From positions 124,001-188,000 of the forward strand of contig JAYNHH010000001.1 of assembly GCA_038107835.1 (NCBI GenBank): a DNA stretch of 64,000 nt. The letters run 5' to 3'. The notes below the pieces were generated by a model. It saw nothing but the letters and a program-made list of their open reading frames with translations, did not search any database and was not told where the DNA came from. The DNA is from MED-G116 sp038107835. GTDB taxonomy: Bacteria; Pseudomonadota; Alphaproteobacteria; Puniceispirillales; Puniceispirillaceae. Numbering within the stretch: position 1 is the first letter of the stretch; each line of letters begins with the position of its first letter. The position numbers were made by a program, and so were the translations under genes. Positions 8,521 to 17,889 of the stretch are shown here, piece by piece.

Positions 8521-9627
8521 TTAATTCTCAGCCAGAATGGTAACTGATTCGGCACCCCATCCAACACGCGTGGCATCCCCCAGATCAAGGATTGGTCTGC
8601 CGGCCGTGTTCCGCATGGAAACGGTCGCAGTGATGTCTGAATTTTCCAGGCGAACATCATAGTAGGTCATGTCACCGTAATAGGCTGCATCCTCTACGAT
8701 GGCGTTGAAAATGTGGTCTGCCTTATCCGTTTTGTCATACAGGACGGTCAGCATTTCCGGGCGAATGCCGATGGTGATCTTGTCGCCGGTTCTATGTGTC
8801 TGTGATGGTGCCAGTTCAATTTTGCCAAGCGCGTCAATATCGAGAGACAGAGTCTTTGCTGTGCTGGCTGTCACTGTTGCAGGGATGAAGTTCATCACAC
8901 CGATAAAAGAGGCAACCCGCCGTGAGATCGGATGACGGTATAACCCCTCGGGCGAATCCAGCTGGGCAATCTTGCCATCGAACATCACGGCGATACGGTC
9001 TGACATGATCAGTGCCTCTTCCTGATCATGGGTCACAAGAACAAAGGTGATGCCGACAGTCCGCTGCAATTTGCATAACTCGCTCTGCATCGCATCCCGC
9101 AGCTTTTTGTCCAGGGCTGACAGTGGCTCATCAAGTAACAATACCTTTGGTTTCATGATCAGGGCGCGGGCCAGGGCAACACGCTGGCGCTGGCCGCCAG
9201 ACAGGGCATGCGACTCCCGCGGGCCATACCCTTCAAGATCCACCAGTGCGAGCGCTTCCTCGACACGGCGATCCATCTCCTCTTTTGGCAATTTCTGTTT
9301 CTTCAGCCCATAGCCCACATTTTCGGCCACATTCAGATGGGGGAAGATCGCATAGGATTGAAAGACCATATTGGTAGGGCGTTCGTTCGGCGGTACGTCA
9401 GTCATATCCGCCCCCCCAATAAACACGGTACCAACACTGGGACTGTCAAACCCCGATATCATTCTCAGCAAGGTCGTTTTGCCGCAGCCCGAGGGGCCGA
9501 GAAGGGAGAAAAATTCGCCCGCCCTGATTTCGAGCGATACACCATCCAATGCAGTGACAGACCCAAAATGTTTTTCCACGTCATTGATGATGATAATAGG
9601 CTCTTCTGTTCTTTGATCTTTGACCAT
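8521..9627 (-). CDS. potA: Polyamine-type ABC transporter ATP-binding protein (PotA-like)
   Basis: A 368-residue ABC ATPase. Walker A G-P-S-G-C-G-K-T-T-L-L, signature L-S-G-G-Q-R-Q-R-V-A-L-A-R-A, Walker B V-L-L-L-D-E-P-L-S-A-L-D and the switch His in V-T-H-D-Q-E-E-A-L are all intact. A C-terminal TOBE-type regulatory domain occupies roughly residues 270-368, as in PotA/FbpC subfamilies. Its ATG overlaps the stop of the upstream permease (TAATG), indicating translational coupling. It energises uptake of the ligand bound by the 7370-8425 protein. Confidence 0.95.
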   Translation of the reverse strand: MVKDQRTEEPIIIINDVEKHFGSVTALDGVSLEIRAGEFFSLLGPSGCGKTTLLRMISGFDSPSVGTVFIGGADMTDVPPNERPTNMVFQSYAIFPHLNVAENVGYGLKKQKLPKEEMDRRVEEALALVDLEGYGPRESHALSGGQRQRVALARALIMKPKVLLLDEPLSALDKKLRDAMQSELCKLQRTVGITFVLVTHDQEEALIMSDRIAVMFDGKIAQLDSPEGLYRHPISRRVASFIGVMNFIPATVTASTAKTLSLDIDALGKIELAPSQTHRTGDKITIGIRPEMLTVLYDKTDKADHIFNAIVEDAAYYGDMTYYDVRLENSDITATVSMRNTAGRPILDLGDATRVGWGAESVTILAEN

Positions 9628-10451
9628 TAGAAAATGCTTTCGTCGGAGGATTGTGGGTTACCGGCGATCCGGTTCGCCCGCCGGCGGAAATATTCAGCAG
9701 CCAGCAGCAGGATGAGCGATAGCAGTACCATCAGGAAACCAAGTGCCATGATGGCTGGCAGTCTGGCCGGAAAGCGAAGCTGGCTCCAGATATATACGGG
9801 CAGTGTTGCATCAGTGCCGGTCAGAAAGAAGGCGATGATGAATTCATCCAGGGAAATGGTGAATGAGATCAGCAGGCTTGATATGATGCCTGGTGTGACA
9901 AGAGGCAAAATCACCCGGAAAAAGGTGCCAATCTTGTTCTCGCCCAAATCCAGTGACGCTTCTTCCAGACTGCGATCCATATTGTTGAAAGCAGACTGCA
10001 GAATGGCGATGGCAAACGGTGTGCAGATCAGCACATGGCCAATGATCACCGTCCAGGCAGACAATGACAGACCGAGCTGGATCAGCACGACAATCAAAGC
10101 CACACCGACAATGATTTCCGGCAGCACGAGCGGCACCATGATGAAGCCAACAATGCCGCGCTTTCCCGGGAACTCATATCGCGCAGCGGCGCGGGCCGCA
10201 AAAATGCCCAATGTCGTACTGCCAATTGCCGTGACGACTGCAATCAGTAGCGAGTTGTAGAGCGCTTCATGCAGAGCCTTTGTGTCCCACAAAAGGCCAA
10301 ACCAGTGGAAGGTAAAACCCGAGAGTGGCAAGGCGATAATGGCACTGTCATTGAACGCAAACAGCGGCAACAGAATGACCGGTGCATAGAGAAAAATGAG
10401 ATAGATGACCGCATATGTGAACAGACTTCTTGGAGGTTTTGCTGACATCAC
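9627..10451 (-). CDS. Polyamine-type ABC transporter permease (PotC/PotI-like)
   Basis: A 274-residue inner-membrane permease with about six hydrophobic helices. The cytoplasmic EAA loop that docks on the ATPase is visible (E-E-A-S-L-D-L-G-E-N-K-I-G-T-F-F-R-V-I-L-P). It is encoded between the ATPase (1-bp overlap) and the second permease (9-bp gap), so the three form one operon read leftward. By homology it makes one half of the transport channel. Confidence 0.94.
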   Translation of the reverse strand: MMSAKPPRSLFTYAVIYLIFLYAPVILLPLFAFNDSAIIALPLSGFTFHWFGLLWDTKALHEALYNSLLIAVVTAIGSTTLGIFAARAAARYEFPGKRGIVGFIMVPLVLPEIIVGVALIVVLIQLGLSLSAWTVIIGHVLICTPFAIAILQSAFNNMDRSLEEASLDLGENKIGTFFRVILPLVTPGIISSLLISFTISLDEFIIAFFLTGTDATLPVYIWSQLRFPARLPAIMALGFLMVLLSLILLLAAEYFRRRANRIAGNPQSSDESIF

Positions 10452-10460
10452 TCTGATCCT

Positions 10461-11384
10461 CTAGCCTTTCACTTTCAGGAAGCGGCGATTAAGCAGAACA
10501 AAGGCAATCGATATCGAGGCCACGACAATCATCGCCGAAACGGCAAGCGCTGATCCAAGCGGCGCGTTGTTGGCTTTGCCAAACTGGATCTGGATCATAT
10601 TTGCAATCATCAGACCGTTGGTGCCGCCGAGCAGGCGGGGTGTCACGTAATCGCCCACGGTTGGGATGAAAACAATCAATGAGGCGGCAACGACACCTGG
10701 CATGGATAGCGGCAATGTGACCCGAAGAAATCGTCTTATCGGGCCATCCCCAAGATCACGCGCAGCCTCGAGCAGGCTTTTGTCTATGCGGGCCAGTGAG
10801 ACAAAAATTGGCAGAATGGCGAAAGGTGCCCACGCATGGGCTAAAGTGATCACCACCGCGTTGGCATTATAGAGAATAAAGCTGAGCGGTTCTTCGATGA
10901 AACCAAGGCCGAGGAGGCTGCCATTGACAACACCGTTATAGCCAAGAATAACCTTCCACAGAAAAACCCTGATCAGGTAGCTGGTCCAAAAAGGAATGGT
11001 GATCAGCAACAGCCACATCGACTTTCTTTTACCGCCAAAAAAGGCGACGTAATAGGCAATCGGATAGGCAAGCACAACGGTGACAAGGGTTACCACACCT
11101 GAAATCACCAATGAACGGACCATCAGGACCTGATAGAGTTCCTCCGATGCCGCTTCACGGTAGTTGGCCATGGTGAAGGTGCGGTCAAGCTCAAGATAGT
11201 TTTGTGTCCACATGCTGAGCAGGAAAACGAGCAGAAGAGGTGCTGCCAACATTAATAGCGAATAGGCAAATGGTGGACTGATCAATGCGAGTCCATGCCA
11301 CCCGCCTGCCGGCATCGATGGCAGAAAGCGGGGTTTTCGCCAGAGCTTTGCAGGGCCTTTCCCAACTGGGCTTTCCTGTTGCAT
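10461..11384 (-). CDS. Polyamine-type ABC transporter permease (PotB/PotH-like)
   Basis: A 307-residue permease with a longer N-terminal cytoplasmic stretch (about 30 residues, basic) before the first helix, typical of PotB. The EAA loop reads E-A-A-R-D-L-G-D-G-P-I-R-R-F-L-R-V-T-L-P. Its start codon directly abuts the stop codon of the Rieske oxygenase gene (11385), so oxygenase and transporter are co-transcribed and probably act on the same compound. Confidence 0.94.
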   Translation of the reverse strand: MQQESPVGKGPAKLWRKPRFLPSMPAGGWHGLALISPPFAYSLLMLAAPLLLVFLLSMWTQNYLELDRTFTMANYREAASEELYQVLMVRSLVISGVVTLVTVVLAYPIAYYVAFFGGKRKSMWLLLITIPFWTSYLIRVFLWKVILGYNGVVNGSLLGLGFIEEPLSFILYNANAVVITLAHAWAPFAILPIFVSLARIDKSLLEAARDLGDGPIRRFLRVTLPLSMPGVVAASLIVFIPTVGDYVTPRLLGGTNGLMIANMIQIQFGKANNAPLGSALAVSAMIVVASISIAFVLLNRRFLKVKG

Positions 11385-12620
11385 CTAAAGGCCTTTCAAC
11401 GCTGTATTTCGTTCTGCCAGCGTTCCTAGATCTGGTGATCGCTCCAGTGACAGAACCGGCATCAGATCACGCAGATGATCGTGGAAACTGCTGACACCAT
11501 ATTCCAAATCGGAGAGGATGATCCCATCATAGCCGCTCGACATTGGAGCCTCATCTGTCCAGCGGGTCAGCTGCAGATCCTCGTCCGCGGTCAGCCCATC
11601 AATTCGACCAGACAGATATCTGGCTGCCCGCATGGTCCGCGTTTCCTCACGATGTCGATAGACAGCGCCGCGCTGCAGCGTGTGTTTCGTACCCACAGGC
11701 ACTTCCTGATAGAAAATGACCGAGTCCGGGTAGAGCCCGATCACGGCATTCGGGAAAATGCCAAGATAGAGCCAGGAAGCATTCAACGGTTCTGGTAAAT
11801 GGGTGAATTGGGATACCAGTGCACGATAGGCCCTCACGCTCCATAATTTTGAGGGCGATTCATTGAATTTTCCAAGGCTGCGGGACGCGCCGTTGATATA
11901 AGGTTCGTCGATATAGGCTTTGCCGTATAGATCCTGCAGGCTCGGGTGGGCTTTGGCGACGTGGTAACCCTCATTGTCAACATCGCGCATTGACTTCCAG
12001 TTCACCTCGGCCTCGGCAAAGATGAAATCACCTGCGACACGCTCCATATCGGCAATGTTGTAGGGTGCGATCTCGCTATCAAAGCGCTGCAGCATCTCGG
12101 CGACACTGCCTTGTGGGCCGGGCTGAAAACGAATGAAAATGAACCCATTCCAAATCTCGAGTTCAACCGGTTTCAATCCCCATTCCACGGGATCCAACTC
12201 CGGAAAGGTCGATGGCTGCGCTGCACTTCTCAGCGTGCCGTCGAGATTGTAGGTCCAGCCATGAAAAGGGCAGGTCAGCGCCGATTTGCAGATGCCTCTC
12301 TCATTGTCAACCACACGGCTGCCACGGTGGCGGCAAAGGTTGTGAAAGGCACGAATCGTACCGGCCTTGTCACGCAGGATCAATGCCCGCTCATATCCCA
12401 TGTCAAAAGTGACATAGGCGCCAGGTTCGGCAAGGTCGCTGATATGACAGGCAAGCTGCCAATGCGCACGAAAAATTAGATCCTGTTCCAATGCAAAGAG
12501 CTCGTCATTGCTGTAGGCCCAGCCAGGCAAGCCCTTCCTGTCCCAATTGCCGGGAATCTTGTTCTGCGAAACTGATAGAGGCATTTCACCCACCATTCCA
12601 AAAGCCTGATGATTGCACAT
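11385..12620 (-). CDS. Rieske non-heme iron oxygenase alpha subunit, quaternary-amine type suspected
   Basis: A 411-residue oxygenase. The Rieske [2Fe-2S] ligands are C96-x-H98 and C117-x2-H120; the mononuclear iron ligands H220 and H225 lie in N-E-G-Y-H-V-A-K-A-H-P. Three residues before H220 the usual bridging Asp is Glu217, as described for carnitine oxygenase CntA and, from memory, GbcA-like betaine demethylases. Together with a cationic-amine transporter this suggests N-demethylation or C-N cleavage of a methylated amine. No ferredoxin reductase is encoded nearby. An ATG at 12584, after GGTGGGTGAA, is a good alternative start. It is the first gene of the leftward operon. Confidence 0.88.
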   Translation of the reverse strand: MCNHQAFGMVGEMPLSVSQNKIPGNWDRKGLPGWAYSNDELFALEQDLIFRAHWQLACHISDLAEPGAYVTFDMGYERALILRDKAGTIRAFHNLCRHRGSRVVDNERGICKSALTCPFHGWTYNLDGTLRSAAQPSTFPELDPVEWGLKPVELEIWNGFIFIRFQPGPQGSVAEMLQRFDSEIAPYNIADMERVAGDFIFAEAEVNWKSMRDVDNEGYHVAKAHPSLQDLYGKAYIDEPYINGASRSLGKFNESPSKLWSVRAYRALVSQFTHLPEPLNASWLYLGIFPNAVIGLYPDSVIFYQEVPVGTKHTLQRGAVYRHREETRTMRAARYLSGRIDGLTADEDLQLTRWTDEAPMSSGYDGIILSDLEYGVSSFHDHLRDLMPVLSLERSPDLGTLAERNTALKGL

Positions 12621-12715
12621 TCTTTTGTCATTGATATCAAGTAAAAAGACAGAGTGTATTCGCGGTTAGCGTCGGCCCGTTGATACCCGATGCAGGTTGG
12701 ATTGTGCCTGCGATT

Positions 12716-13891
12716 TCAGTTGTCGGGATTGGCATTGCGCCTTAGCCATGAAACCAGCAGATAGAACACACCAACACTGACCAGAAAAATCGGCAGCCCA
12801 AGCCGCATGTTGATGTCCAGTAAAATTCCGGCAAATGCGGGTCCGGCCAGATTGGACAGCTCGAAGATAATCACAAAGCCAGCATTGGCGGCGATGATTT
12901 CGCCGCCGGTGAACCGTTTTGACAGCATCGCAAGACCAATTGAATACAGCCCATAGACAAGTCCTGCTCCCAGAAAGGCCAATAGCAGCGCCAACAGGGC
13001 TGAGGTGAGAAAGAACGGGATCATGCTGCACAGCAAAAGGCCAATTGTGGCGATGATCATACCAATTTTTCGCAGGCCAAAACGATCAGCCAGAATAGCA
13101 ATCGGATATTGCAGAACGACATTGCCAATCGCCATCGCAGGCACAATTGACAGAGTCAGCATTGAGGCTGCTTCGGGTGTGCGTGCGACGACCACTGGAA
13201 GCAAAGTGATCAGCGCAAGGTCGACGCCGCCGGCAACAACACAGGCCATGGCAATGGTTGGTGCGCGGCGAATCAGCAACAGGGGTGAGCCACCACCAGT
13301 AAACGTAATTTCGGGTTCATGCTTTCGCAGTGCGTAAATCGGCAGAGCGCCGACCAACGGCAAGATGGCAATGACGAAAAAAGGGGTGGCCGTTTCAAAC
13401 CCAAACAGCCAGATAATTCCGGGGCCAGCCGCAAATCCGAGGCCAATGGCCGTTGCATAGAGTGCCATAACCCGGGTGCGCCCCTGGTCGGAGGCTATGC
13501 GTGCGAGCCAGGCCTCCGTCAGCACCCAATGCAACCCCAAGCCAAGACCCCCGATGAAACGGATGCCAAGCCAGAGTGCCATTGACTCGGTAAAGCGCAG
13601 GGCCACCATCATTAATGCCGCCACACAGAGGCCAATATTGATCACCGGGATGTTGCCATATCGCGCGACAAGGTGGGGGGCAAAATAGGCGCTGGACACA
13701 ATGCCAAGCGCTGCCATGCCACTGACGATACCAATTTTCTGGAACGAAATACCGAGTGTTTCCAGCCATAGCGAAATCAGGGGCAGATAGCCGCCAAAGG
13801 CCGCGCCAAGTGCGATTGATGACAGCGTAATCATAAACAAACCGGGTGCGGTGGTCAGCTTTTCAGAGGTGGTGAGGTGATCACGGAACAT
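12716..13891 (-). CDS. MFS transporter (YcaD-like)
   Basis: A 391-residue major facilitator with about 12 predicted helices. The MFS motif between helices 2 and 3 is degenerate (H-L-V-A-R-Y-G), with a second copy A-D-R-F-G-L-R in the C-terminal half. It resembles the YcaD-type small-solute exporters/importers, whose substrates are mostly undefined. It is encoded upstream of the Rieske-transporter operon on the same strand with a 95-bp gap, and diverges from the agmatinase-family gene. Confidence 0.85.
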   Translation of the reverse strand: MFRDHLTTSEKLTTAPGLFMITLSSIALGAAFGGYLPLISLWLETLGISFQKIGIVSGMAALGIVSSAYFAPHLVARYGNIPVINIGLCVAALMMVALRFTESMALWLGIRFIGGLGLGLHWVLTEAWLARIASDQGRTRVMALYATAIGLGFAAGPGIIWLFGFETATPFFVIAILPLVGALPIYALRKHEPEITFTGGGSPLLLIRRAPTIAMACVVAGGVDLALITLLPVVVARTPEAASMLTLSIVPAMAIGNVVLQYPIAILADRFGLRKIGMIIATIGLLLCSMIPFFLTSALLALLLAFLGAGLVYGLYSIGLAMLSKRFTGGEIIAANAGFVIIFELSNLAGPAFAGILLDINMRLGLPIFLVSVGVFYLLVSWLRRNANPDN

Positions 13892-14036
13892 TCAAATATC
13901 CAGCAAGATGGCACCTTCACACTGCACCTGATTGCCCGATCGGTAAATCCAAAAACAGACTTTTCATTGATTTGCTTTTTGGGGTTTGCTCCCGCATTCT
14001 AGGATGCTGTGGGTTGTTCAGTGACGGGAGGCTAAT

Positions 14037-15008
14037 GTGACTGACAAACGTGGTGATCAGACGTTCCGGGCCAGTGGCAACAAGGAGTGGTGGCCTGAAA
14101 TGACCTATGGCGGTGCGCTTAGTTTCGGGCGCCGTCGCTATAGCCGTGATCTTGCGGATGTTGATATCGTGATCAGCGGCATTCCCTATGACAATGCGGT
14201 GACCTATCGACCTGGCACACGACTTGGCCCCCGCGCCATTCGCGCAGGATCGGTTCAGTTGACCGAGCTCAAGCATTTTCCATCAGGGATCGAGCCGTGT
14301 GAGGAATTGTCAGTGATCGATTACGGTGATTGCATGATCAACCCGCATGACCCGACAAGTGTCTTTGACACGATCGAGGCGCATGCAGATCACATTCTGG
14401 CATCAGGTGCCAGAATGCTCAGCCTCGGCGGTGATCACTCAGTTGCCTATCCGCTGCTCAAAGCGCATGCCAAGAAATACGGACCTGTCGCATTGATCCA
14501 GTTTGATGCGCATTGTGATACCTGGGAGGATGATGGCGTCCGCTTCGATCATGGCACCATGTTTGCCAGGGCTGCCAATGAGGGCATCATTGACGTGTCA
14601 AAATCCACACAGGTTGGACTGCGCACTTATAACGACTCTGATTATGGCTTCGAAATTCTCACCAGCCCCTGGGTGCATCGCAATGGAATCTGGGCAGCGC
14701 TCGAAATTGCCATCGACAGGGCAGGTGATGCACCAGTCTATCTGTCCTTTGACATTGATGGTCTTGACCCAGCCTTTGCCCCGGGTACAGGAACGCCGGT
14801 TTCTGGTGGACTCGCCAGTTGGCAGGGACTTGAATTTGTTCGCGGTCTTGAACCACTCAATCTGGTTGGAATGGATATTGTCGAGGTTTCGCCTGCCTAT
14901 GACCATGCCGAAATCACGGCCATCGCAGCCGCCAGCGTTGCCTATGACTGGCTTGCCGTTCTGGCAAAACAGCGGGGGGCGACGCCAAAGCCTGTCGGAC
15001 GGATCTGA
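14037..15008 (+). CDS. Agmatinase / guanidino-acid hydrolase family (ureohydrolase)
   Basis: A 323-residue ureohydrolase that would split a guanidino compound into urea and an amine using two metal ions. Metal-binding motifs are intact: G-G-D-H-S-V, F-D-A-H-C-D-T and S-F-D-I-D-G-L-D-P. The C-terminal V-E-V-S-P-A-Y-D motif is also present. It uses a GTG start with CGGGAGG six bases upstream. Residues do not let me separate agmatinase from guanidinobutyrase or related guanidine hydrolases. Its neighbours (oxidase, ligase, aminotransferase) would degrade the released putrescine or GABA-like product. It converges on the oxidase gene with a 5-bp gap. Confidence 0.9.
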   Translation: MTDKRGDQTFRASGNKEWWPEMTYGGALSFGRRRYSRDLADVDIVISGIPYDNAVTYRPGTRLGPRAIRAGSVQLTELKHFPSGIEPCEELSVIDYGDCMINPHDPTSVFDTIEAHADHILASGARMLSLGGDHSVAYPLLKAHAKKYGPVALIQFDAHCDTWEDDGVRFDHGTMFARAANEGIIDVSKSTQVGLRTYNDSDYGFEILTSPWVHRNGIWAALEIAIDRAGDAPVYLSFDIDGLDPAFAPGTGTPVSGGLASWQGLEFVRGLEPLNLVGMDIVEVSPAYDHAEITAIAAASVAYDWLAVLAKQRGATPKPVGRI

Positions 15009-15013
15009 CCAGA

Positions 15014-16303
15014 TCAGATTTTTAGCCGATCACGCAGTTTGTAATAGGCCATGCCAAGAGCAAGCGCCGGTGTGCGCAGCGGCCCGCCGGGAAACGGCAT
15101 GTGGTTGAGACTGCTCATGACATCAAAACCTGTCTGATCGCCAATGACGGCATCCGCAAGCATCACCCCGGCCTGGCCTGTCAGGGCCACACCATGGCCG
15201 GAGAAACCCTGCACGAAGTAGATGTCATCCGGGGTGCGGCCGAATTGCGGAATGCGGTTCACGGTAATGCCAATTTTGCCTGACCAGACTGCATCTTTCT
15301 CGATATTTTTCAGAAGGGGAAATATATCGACCATCCGGCGGCGCAGATCAGGCTCGATATCACCAAAATTGACATTGGTGTAACTTGCGCGGCCGCCAAA
15401 AATCATCCGTCCCTTTGCATCAATCCGGTAATAGTTCAGAGCGGCATTGCAATCGGCAACGGCGGCGCCGGTCGGCAGCAGCTGTTTGACCATATTGGGT
15501 GAAAGAGGCTTTGTCGCCAGCACCGATGACGTTACCTGTGCAAGACGCGATTTCATTCTTGGCAGGCCTATATCAGCCAGATAGGCGTTACCACACAGCA
15601 GCAGGATCTTTGCGCGCACCTGCTGCCCATCTTTCGTATGAAGATGTTTAAAGCCATTGGATGCGTGGGTCTCGACCTTTTTGATTGGTGTGTTTTCATG
15701 TATCACCGCACCTTGTTCCTGCGCTGCGGCGGCAAGGCCGTGAAGATATTTCAGGGGCTGCATATGTCCGGATTTGCTGTCAAACAGGCCGCCAACATAG
15801 GCGTCGGTGTCGACATGGGCGCCCAATGCAGCCCGGTCATCAAGGCGGGTGAAGCCATCATAGCCACGCGCCTCCCACTCACGCTGCATCTCGTCAAGCT
15901 CTGCCATCTGGCGTTGATGATAGGCGGCATCGACATAGCCAAAGGTCAGGTCACAATCAATTTTATATTTGGCCACCCTGTCCTTGACCAGATCAACGGC
16001 TGCCATGCCGCTGTCCCAGGCAATCTTGGCATCCTGCTCGGATAGCTGGCGCTGGATGTGGTGAAAATCATTCGGCCAGCCCTGACAGACATGTCCGCCA
16101 TTGCGTCCCGACCCACCGGTGCCGAGCTTGCCAGCTTCCAGCACCATGGCTGCAAATCCGTTCTCAGCGAGATGCAAGGCTGCTGAAATACCGGTCAAAC
16201 CCCCACCGATGATGGCGATATCCGTATCGACCGACTCCCGGAGGGGTGGATATTGCTTTCGCTCAGGAAATTCGATTTCATAAATGGAGTTCTCACCAGA
16301 CAT
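15014..16303 (-). CDS. puuB: Gamma-glutamylputrescine oxidase-like FAD oxidoreductase (PuuB-like)
   Basis: A 429-residue DAO-family flavoenzyme with I-A-I-I-G-G-G-L-T-G-I-S-A-A near residues 30-43 and the G-S-G-R-N-G-G-H FAD contact. The start at 16303 is chosen because CAGGAGG lies just upstream and MSGENSIYEIEF then begins the product; the frame stays open far upstream but without conserved sequence. It is the second PuuB homologue in the window and is closer than the 3.0-kb copy to typical marine PuuB proteins, judging by the S-P-N-M and G-K-I-G-I-T-V-N-R-I-P motifs. It diverges from the aminotransferase gene. Confidence 0.88.
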   Translation of the reverse strand: MSGENSIYEIEFPERKQYPPLRESVDTDIAIIGGGLTGISAALHLAENGFAAMVLEAGKLGTGGSGRNGGHVCQGWPNDFHHIQRQLSEQDAKIAWDSGMAAVDLVKDRVAKYKIDCDLTFGYVDAAYHQRQMAELDEMQREWEARGYDGFTRLDDRAALGAHVDTDAYVGGLFDSKSGHMQPLKYLHGLAAAAQEQGAVIHENTPIKKVETHASNGFKHLHTKDGQQVRAKILLLCGNAYLADIGLPRMKSRLAQVTSSVLATKPLSPNMVKQLLPTGAAVADCNAALNYYRIDAKGRMIFGGRASYTNVNFGDIEPDLRRRMVDIFPLLKNIEKDAVWSGKIGITVNRIPQFGRTPDDIYFVQGFSGHGVALTGQAGVMLADAVIGDQTGFDVMSSLNHMPFPGGPLRTPALALGMAYYKLRDRLKI

Positions 16304-16453
16304 TCTGACCTCCTGAGTTGCTTCGTCGTCAATGAAGTGCGCATTGATTGCGCCCGGTAAATATTGAGAGTAGTCTGGAACAAATGGGGGGATCAAGCCG
16401 AACGGATAAACTGCGCTGCGCCTCGACCGAATTCTCAAAACATCAGAACTGAC

Positions 16454-17836
16454 ATGAGCAAGACAATGACACCAGATGATCTCTCGACTAAGGAGTGGCA
16501 ACTTCTCGACTCGGCCCATCATATGGCACCGTTCACCGATTATGGAGAGCAGCGCAAGCATGGCGCGCGCATCATCACCCATGCGGAAGGTCATTACATC
16601 TATGACGCTGAGGGAACACGCATTCTTGATGGAATGGCTGGTCTGTGGTGTGTGAATGTTGGCTATGGAAGGCAGTCACTTGTTGATGCTGCAGCGCAAC
16701 AGATGACAACGCTTCCCTATTACAATAATTTTTTCAAGACGAGCAACAAGCCGGTGGTGGCGCTGTCAAAACGGTTGGCCGATATCAGCCCTGAGGGGCT
16801 CAACAATGTGTTCTATGCCAATTCAGGCTCTGAGGCGAATGACACCATTATCCGCATGGTCCGCCATTTCTGGGCGCTTGAGGGGCAGCCGGAACGGCGT
16901 GTGATCATTGGCCGGGAATACGGTTATCACGGCAGCACGATCATGTCTGCCAGCATGGGCGGCATGTCAGGCATGCATGATCAGGCCGCAGATGAAGCGG
17001 ATTTCGCGCATATTCGCCCACCTTATGGATTTCTCCATCAAGGCAATCAGGACGATGCTGTTTTTGCTGCCAATGCGGCGTCCTGGCTCGAAGACAAAAT
17101 CATCGAGATTGGTGCCGACAAGGTGGCTGCTTTCGTCGCTGAGCCGGTGCAGGGTGCGGGTGGTGTGATTGTACCGCCCGACGGTTATTTCGAACATATT
17201 CAGAACATCTGCAAACGATATGACATTCTGTTCATTGTCGACGAGGTGATCACCGGTTTTGGACGGACCGGCGACTGGTTTGCCAGTCAGCGGATGAATC
17301 TGTCGCCTGATATGATGACCATGGCGAAAGGTCTGACGTCGGGATATATGCCGATGTCGGGTGTCATGGTAGGGGACCGGGTTGCTGACAGATTTATCGC
17401 AGATGGAGGCGAGTTCTATCACGGTTTCACCTATTCAGGTCATCCGGTTGCGGCTGCGGTGGCCTTGGCCAATCTCGATATCATCGAGAATGAGGGATTG
17501 ATCGAACGCGTGCGGGAGGATACCGGCCCCTACCTTGCTGAGGCGCTTGCACCACTTGCAGACCACCCTCTTGTTGGCGAGGTCCGCACCTATGGATTGC
17601 TGGCGGCCATTGAACTTGTTGAGAGCAAGGATGGCCCCGTACTCTTTGACAAGGTGGGTCATGCCGGTGGACTTTGCCGTGACCATGCCCTTTCACATGG
17701 GCTGATGATGCGTGCCGTTCGTGACGGAATGATTCTGTCTCCACCATTGACCTATACGCGTGATGATATCGATGCCACCGTGGCGATTGCCAGGACAGCG
17801 CTTGACGCAACTGCGGGTGATCTCGGAATCTCATAG
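16454..17836 (+). CDS. Class III aminotransferase, putrescine/GABA-pyruvate type
   Basis: A 460-residue PLP enzyme with G-L-W-C-V-N-V-G-Y-G, Y-Y-N-N-F-F, N-S-G-S-E-A-N-D-T, the G-Y-H-G-S-T motif, I-V-D-E-V-I-T-G-F-G-R-T-G and the Schiff-base lysine in M-A-K-G-L-T-S-G-Y. The L-W-C-V-N and Y-Y-N-F segments are typical of SpuC-like polyamine and omega-amino-acid transaminases. The ATG at 16454 is preferred; a second ATG at 16466 is possible, and neither has a strong ribosome binding site. The next gene in the operon is the gamma-glutamyl ligase, 53 bp on. Confidence 0.92.
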   Translation: MSKTMTPDDLSTKEWQLLDSAHHMAPFTDYGEQRKHGARIITHAEGHYIYDAEGTRILDGMAGLWCVNVGYGRQSLVDAAAQQMTTLPYYNNFFKTSNKPVVALSKRLADISPEGLNNVFYANSGSEANDTIIRMVRHFWALEGQPERRVIIGREYGYHGSTIMSASMGGMSGMHDQAADEADFAHIRPPYGFLHQGNQDDAVFAANAASWLEDKIIEIGADKVAAFVAEPVQGAGGVIVPPDGYFEHIQNICKRYDILFIVDEVITGFGRTGDWFASQRMNLSPDMMTMAKGLTSGYMPMSGVMVGDRVADRFIADGGEFYHGFTYSGHPVAAAVALANLDIIENEGLIERVREDTGPYLAEALAPLADHPLVGEVRTYGLLAAIELVESKDGPVLFDKVGHAGGLCRDHALSHGLMMRAVRDGMILSPPLTYTRDDIDATVAIARTALDATAGDLGIS

Positions 17837-17889
17837 CAAAGTGATTGCAAACAGGGCTTGGCGGGTCCGCCTGGCCCGATGGGGGGCGC

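Noticed and set aside
16340..16356. GCGCA-TTGAT-TGCGC inverted repeat between the oxidase and aminotransferase genes
   Set aside because: Five-base arms are too short to support an operator without a second copy.
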